Part shown: in pieces, positions 59,779-64,000 of the stretch
How positions within the stretch are numbered: position 1 is the stretch's first letter
Layout: each line of letters opens with the position of its first letter
Source of the DNA: Anthropogastromicrobium aceti
GTDB lineage: Bacteria; Bacillota; Clostridia; Lachnospirales; Lachnospiraceae
Assembly: GCF_025567095.1 (NCBI RefSeq)
Contig: NZ_JAOQJH010000019.1
Strand: one strand, 5' to 3'
DNA: 64,000 nucleotides
Notes under the pieces: model-generated
What the model was told of the DNA's origin: nothing
Seen by the model: only the letters and a program-made list of their open reading frames with translations
Databases searched by the model: none
Translations under genes and position numbers: made by a program

Positions 59779-61248
59779 TTACGCAATGATATCAAAGAGC
59801 GGTTTGCATGCCGGATAGATCTGCTTAAACTGCTGATAACGCTCCTCGTATTTTGCTGCAAGTACCGGATCTGGCTCTACAGTATCGATTACCTTTACGA
59901 TCTTTCCTGCTGCTTCCTCTACAGATGCGTACTCACCGCATGCAACTGCTGCAAGCATTGCACCGCCAAGGCCTGGGCCTTCCTCGCTCTCGATGACATC
60001 TACGCTGATATTTAAAATATTAGCGATCATCTTCTTCCACAGTGGGCTCTTTGCTCCGCCTCCGCAGATCTTTGTGCGCTTAATGTCAATTCCAAGTGAT
60101 TTTGCTACCTCAAAGGAATCTCTAAGTGCAAATGCAACACCCTCTAAAACTGCCTGTGTCATATCGGCTCTTGTAGTGTCCATTGTCATGCCGATAAATG
60201 TTCCTCTTGCCTTTGGATTGTTGTGCGGTGAACGCTCGCCCATCAGATATGGCAAAAAGTATACATGGTTTTCTCCAAGCTTTGTAATATCAGCCTGCTC
60301 TTTTGCAAACTCTTTTGTCTGAAGAATTTCTTCCATCCACCACTTGTTGCATGATGCTGCACTTAACATGCAGCCCATCAGATGGTATGTGCCGTCTGCG
60401 TGTGCAAATGCGTGAAGCGCATTGTTGCTGTCTACACGGAAGTTTTTAGAGGAGATGAAGATAGTTCCGCTTGTTCCAAGGGAAATGTTGCATCTGCCCT
60501 CTCCTACTGTTCCTGTTCCAACTGCCGCTGCCGCATTGTCTCCTGCTCCTGCTGCAACTGCTACATGATCTGTAAGGCCAAGCTCTTTTGCCAGATCTTC
60601 CTTAACACAGCCTACCTTTTCGTAGCTCTCGTAAATTCCAGCTAACATGTCCTCTGTAATTCCACAGATTTCGCACATTTCTTTTGACCAGCAGCGATTC
60701 TTTACATCAAATAAAAGCATACCTGATGCATCTGATACATCGGTGCAGAATACGCCTGTCAGACGATATGCCAGGTAATCCTTTGGCAGCATAATCTTTT
60801 TGATGCGTGCAAAATTCTCTGGCTCATGCTTCTTCACCCACAGAATCTTCGGTGCTGTAAAGCCTGCGAATGCAATATTGGCTGTGTACTTTGAAAGCTT
60901 ATCCTTTCCGATTACATTATTTAAATAATCAGTTTCTTCTGTTGTACGTCCATCATTCCAAAGAATAGCCGGACGGATAACATTGTCGTTTTCATCAAGA
61001 ATAACAAGACCGTGCATCTGTCCGCCAAAGCTGATTCCTGCAACCTTTGTTGTGTCGAAGCCATTTACAAGCTCCTTGATTCCTGCGATCATCTGATCAT
61101 ACCAATCATATGGATTTTGCTCAGACCATCCCGGATTTGGGAATGAGAGCGGATACTCCTTTGATACGATGTTGCAGATTTTGCCGTTTCCTTCCATCAA
61201 AAGAAGCTTGATAGCTGATGTTCCAAGATCAATTCCAATATAATACAT
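59779..61248 (-). CDS. xylB: Xylulokinase
   Basis: A 489-residue FGGY-family sugar kinase that phosphorylates D-xylulose. YYIGIDLGTSAIKLLL is the first ATP-binding motif, GISFGGQMHGLVIL and AILWNDGRT are the sugar-binding region (aspartate in WNDGR), GAGDNAAAAVGTG the central hinge and KICGGGAKSPLWKKMIANIL the second ATP site. MGERSPHNNP near residue 335 is typical for xylulokinase. GGAGG lies eight bases before the ATG at 61248. With the GH3 gene upstream (37 bases) it forms a xyloside-use pair. Confidence 0.94.
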   Translation of the reverse strand: MYYIGIDLGTSAIKLLLMEGNGKICNIVSKEYPLSFPNPGWSEQNPYDWYDQMIAGIKELVNGFDTTKVAGISFGGQMHGLVILDENDNVIRPAILWNDGRTTEETDYLNNVIGKDKLSKYTANIAFAGFTAPKILWVKKHEPENFARIKKIMLPKDYLAYRLTGVFCTDVSDASGMLLFDVKNRCWSKEMCEICGITEDMLAGIYESYEKVGCVKEDLAKELGLTDHVAVAAGAGDNAAAAVGTGTVGEGRCNISLGTSGTIFISSKNFRVDSNNALHAFAHADGTYHLMGCMLSAASCNKWWMEEILQTKEFAKEQADITKLGENHVYFLPYLMGERSPHNNPKARGTFIGMTMDTTRADMTQAVLEGVAFALRDSFEVAKSLGIDIKRTKICGGGAKSPLWKKMIANILNISVDVIESEEGPGLGGAMLAAVACGEYASVEEAAGKIVKVIDTVEPDPVLAAKYEERYQQFKQIYPACKPLFDIIA

Positions 61249-61284
61249 AATCGTTTCCTCCAAATACTTTGTTCCCTTTTTATT

Positions 61285-63402
61285 TTAATCTTTGACAACA
61301 GTGCCTGCTGCCTTTTCACCGATATAAATCGTATAGCTGCCTTTATGAACGCGCTTTACGCCATCATCATCACAAAGTCCAAATGCTTCCTCTGGCAGCG
61401 TAATGTGAACTGTCTTTGTCTCACCTTTTTTAAGAGCTGCCTTTGCGATTCCCTTTAACTGCGGATTTGGTGTTCCTTCGCGTTCTGCCTTTACATACAC
61501 TAAGACGGTCTGAGTACCATCCATCTGTCCAATATTAGTTACATCTGCTGTGACTTCAACACCATCTGGTGTAACCTTCTGTGTGCTAAGCTTCACATTG
61601 TCAAGCGAAAACTCTGTATATGACAAACCATATCCAAACGGATAAAGCGGCTTATTTTTCATGTAACGGTATGTGCGACCTTCCATGCTGTAATCTGTAA
61701 ATTCCGGCAGTTCTTCGCTTGTGCGGTAGAAAGTAACCGGAAGACGTCCTTCTGGGCATGCATCGCCAAAGAGTACCTGTGCGATTGCATTTCCGCCTTG
61801 TGCACCAGGATACCAGCACTGCATAATGGCATTTACATGCTCATCTGCCCATGTCAGATCCATTGCACTTCCTGTCAGAACAAGAAGGATTACTGGCTTG
61901 CCGCTCTCGTATGCCACTTCAAGTACTTCATTTTGAAGACCCGGGAAACGCAGATCAAGCTTATCGCCGCTTGAAAACTCATTTCCTGTATCGCCTTCCT
62001 CGCCTTCAAGACTGGCATCAAGACCAAGGCAGACAACTACTACATCACTTTCCTTACAAACACCCTTCACCTCTGCAAAACGGTCACGGCTCTGAGTCAG
62101 ATTGCTGCTTCTGTCCTTGTAAAGATGGCATCCTTCTGAATAAACAATGCGCATCTTCTCGCCGTCTGCTCTTGGATGCTCCTTTGCATAATCCTCAAGG
62201 CCTTCCAAGACTGTCACATAGCGTGATGCAGTTCCCTCATAATTTCCTACTAATGCCATGCGATTGTCGGCATTCGGTCCAATGACACCGATTGTATGGA
62301 TCTTTTCTTTATCAAGCGGAAGCATCTGATCATTTTTTAACAGCGTCAGACATCTTTTTGCTGCTGTGAGGTTTAATTCCTGCATCTTCGGTGAATCAAC
62401 AACAGAATAGGAAATCTTATTGTATGGATTATCGTCTGCCTTATCAAATACGCCAAGCTTCATGCGTGTTGTAAAAAGATTGACAAGTGCCTCGTCAAGA
62501 CGTTCTTCCTTTACAAGACCGTCGCGAACAGCATCAAGAAGATAAACAAACAGCGTACCGCAGTTTAAATCACAGCCATTATTCATTGCCAATGCAACAG
62601 ATTCCTCTGCATTCTTTGTTACATTATGACCTTCATAGAAATCTTTAATTGCCCAGCAGTCTGATGTAACGTGACCCTCAAAGCCCCACTCATCACGCAA
62701 AATATCTTTTAATAAAGTCTTGCTTCCACAGCATGGCTCTCCGTTTGTACGGTTATAAGCGCCCATGACAGCCTCGACTTTACCCTCTTGTACACATGCT
62801 TTGAAGGCTGGAAGATATGTCTCATAGAGATCTTTCTTAGACACCTCTGCATTAAAATAATGACGCATACCCTCTGGTCCGCTGTGAACAGCAAAATGCT
62901 TTGCACATGCTGCCGTCTTTAGATATTTTTCGTCATGGCCCTGCATTCCCTCGATGTAACGCACTCCAAGACGTGATGTCAAATACGGATCCTCACCGAA
63001 TGTTTCATGGCCTCTGCCCCATCTTGGATCACGGAAAATATTTACGTTTGGTGCCCAGAAGGTCAGGCCCTTGTAAATATCATGATCTCCAAACTCCTGC
63101 TGCATGTTAAATTTTGCACGCGCCTCTGTAGATACGGCATCACCAATCTGCTCCATGAAATCTTCATCAAATGTTGCTGCCAAACCAATTGCCTGTGGAA
63201 AAACTGTTGCTGTGCCGGCTCTTGCAACACCGTGCAGAGCCTCATTCCACCAGTTGTAAGAAGCAATTCCAAGGCGTTCAATTGCTGGTGCGTTATAAAG
63301 TGTCTGATATACCTTCTCCTCAAGTGTCATTTGTCCAATCAGCTCTTTCGCGCGTTCGCGAAGCTGTTTAAGACGTTCCTCATTGTGTACTAAATCGTTC
63401 AT
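61285..63402 (-). CDS. Glycoside hydrolase family 3 (beta-xylosidase/beta-glucosidase)
   Basis: About 705 residues with no signal peptide, so cytoplasmic. The N-terminal (alpha/beta)8 domain has AGTATVFPQAIGLAATFDED, FWAPNVNIFRDPRWGRGHE and GHVTSDCWAIKDFYEGHN, with the nucleophile aspartate in TSDCWA (near residue 265). The C-terminal domain and the fibronectin-type-III-like end (FSLDNVKLSTQKVTPDGV) follow. The PRWGRGHETFGEDP segment and the neighbouring xylulokinase favour xylosidase activity on imported xylo-oligosaccharides. The ATG at 63402 is chosen since AAGGGG lies nine bases upstream; another ATG two codons before it is too close. Confidence 0.9.
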   Translation of the reverse strand: MNDLVHNEERLKQLRERAKELIGQMTLEEKVYQTLYNAPAIERLGIASYNWWNEALHGVARAGTATVFPQAIGLAATFDEDFMEQIGDAVSTEARAKFNMQQEFGDHDIYKGLTFWAPNVNIFRDPRWGRGHETFGEDPYLTSRLGVRYIEGMQGHDEKYLKTAACAKHFAVHSGPEGMRHYFNAEVSKKDLYETYLPAFKACVQEGKVEAVMGAYNRTNGEPCCGSKTLLKDILRDEWGFEGHVTSDCWAIKDFYEGHNVTKNAEESVALAMNNGCDLNCGTLFVYLLDAVRDGLVKEERLDEALVNLFTTRMKLGVFDKADDNPYNKISYSVVDSPKMQELNLTAAKRCLTLLKNDQMLPLDKEKIHTIGVIGPNADNRMALVGNYEGTASRYVTVLEGLEDYAKEHPRADGEKMRIVYSEGCHLYKDRSSNLTQSRDRFAEVKGVCKESDVVVVCLGLDASLEGEEGDTGNEFSSGDKLDLRFPGLQNEVLEVAYESGKPVILLVLTGSAMDLTWADEHVNAIMQCWYPGAQGGNAIAQVLFGDACPEGRLPVTFYRTSEELPEFTDYSMEGRTYRYMKNKPLYPFGYGLSYTEFSLDNVKLSTQKVTPDGVEVTADVTNIGQMDGTQTVLVYVKAEREGTPNPQLKGIAKAALKKGETKTVHITLPEEAFGLCDDDGVKRVHKGSYTIYIGEKAAGTVVKD

Positions 63403-63434
63403 TTTCATATACCCCTTTCATATTTAATAGTAAT

Positions 63435-63935
63435 TTAATATGGGCGGATTTCATCTTCGCTGTCATCCCCGTCAGTGATTGAACGTATCACTGCGTAGTA
63501 ACCCATCTTTTCATTGACCTTTACATAGACACGATCACCCTCTCTATGACCATTAATTGCTTTTCCGAGTGGTGATTCAATGCTGATTTTTCCTTCAATA
63601 GAATCACAACGCACAGAAGTCACAAGTTTAAACTTCTGTACTTCTTCCATTTCTTCGATGTAAAGCTCAATTGTTTTATTTAAACCTACGACGCCTTCCT
63701 GTGATTCATCAGAAATAACGGTAGCGTTTTTTAACATTCTCTCTAAATAGCGAATGCGGCTCTCATTTTTGTTTTTATCCTTTTTTGCCGCATAATACTC
63801 AAAATTCTCACTGAGATCGCCCTGCGCTCTTGCCTCTGAAACAGCTTCAATCGCCTCTTTTCTTACAACGAGTGTGCGGTACTCTATCTCTTTTTTGATT
63901 TTATCGATATCTCCCTGCGTTAAACGTTCTCCCAT
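63435..63935 (-). CDS. greA: Transcription elongation factor GreA
   Basis: A 166-residue protein with the N-terminal coiled-coil hairpin (about 1-80; tip acidic residues in ARAQGDLSENFEYYAAKKDKN) and a C-terminal FKBP-like domain (SVRCDSIEGKISIESPLGKAINGHREGDRV). It binds the RNA polymerase secondary channel and stimulates cleavage of backtracked RNA. Slightly long at the C-terminus for the family. AAGGA precedes the ATG. The GH3 gene begins about 33 bases after its stop, so transcription may continue into the xylan genes. Confidence 0.95.
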   Translation of the reverse strand: MGERLTQGDIDKIKKEIEYRTLVVRKEAIEAVSEARAQGDLSENFEYYAAKKDKNKNESRIRYLERMLKNATVISDESQEGVVGLNKTIELYIEEMEEVQKFKLVTSVRCDSIEGKISIESPLGKAINGHREGDRVYVKVNEKMGYYAVIRSITDGDDSEDEIRPY

Positions 63936-64000
63936 GTGAATTTCATGTCCTTTCTATACACCGAGTTGGCGTATTATTAAATTTCCTACTCATGAATAAT

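Overview
The window looks like chromosomal DNA of a Gram-positive gut anaerobe of the Clostridia, most likely family Lachnospiraceae. Reasons: moderate-to-low GC, strong AGGAGG-type ribosome sites, a BY-kinase/Wzz/LCP capsule regulatory block, a LytR_C-domain protein, CstA, a GH3/xylulokinase pair, and the gap-pgk-tpiA-gpmI glycolytic operon. The genus cannot be fixed from this sequence alone. I saw no rRNA or tRNA genes, no CRISPR array and no intact transposase.

Region 1 (1-29.1 kb, nearly all minus strand) is a large capsule/exopolysaccharide locus. Transcription runs from high to low coordinates. It starts with Wzz, the tyrosine kinase CpsD, an LCP ligase, a secreted acidic repeat protein and a LytR_C protein (29.06-24.23 kb), and a terminator follows. 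Next come the priming polyprenyl glycosylphosphotransferase (23.95-22.50 kb), glycosyltransferases, and a UDP-uronic acid module (UDP-glucuronate 4-epimerase, a galacturonokinase-like GHMP kinase, a nucleotidyltransferase, UDP-glucose dehydrogenase; 21.0-16.7 kb). A radical SAM/SPASM protein, acyltransferases, more glycosyltransferases, a polymerase (Wzy-like), a flippase (Wzx-like), a second nucleotidyltransferase and a VanZ-like protein complete it. Four long C/G runs (8, 8, 8 and 10 bases) lie only in this locus. One of them breaks an acyltransferase frame, which points to phase variation. A glycosyltransferase is split into two ORFs, and about 1.4 kb (8.9-10.3 kb) carries only decayed sequence.

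Region 2 (29.1-47.2 kb, minus strand) starts with AraD and DAHP synthase. It then holds a phosphocholine island: a choline-binding-repeat surface protein, a BCCT transporter, a LicC-like cytidylyltransferase and a three-domain HTH-nucleotidyltransferase-choline kinase fusion. Upstream of these lies a second polymer cluster: CDP-glycerol glycerophosphotransferase, flippase, polymerase, a GT4, a GT2, a Cps2T-type rhamnosyltransferase and an acyltransferase. Together these suggest a glycerol-phosphate-containing wall polymer decorated with choline that anchors choline-binding proteins. The LicD-type transferase that would complete the route is not in the window.

Region 3 (47.2-64 kb) is mostly housekeeping: CstA with a small partner gene (plus strand), gpmI, tpiA, pgk and gap (one minus-strand glycolytic operon), a PHP histidinol-phosphatase-like protein, a DegV lipid-binding protein, a small membrane protein with a degenerate FMN-binding-like domain, TelA and XpaC homologues, xylulokinase, a GH3 beta-xylosidase/glucosidase and GreA.

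Most starts were set by the best-spaced Shine-Dalgarno sequence. Functions of individual glycosyltransferases cannot be assigned to linkages from sequence.
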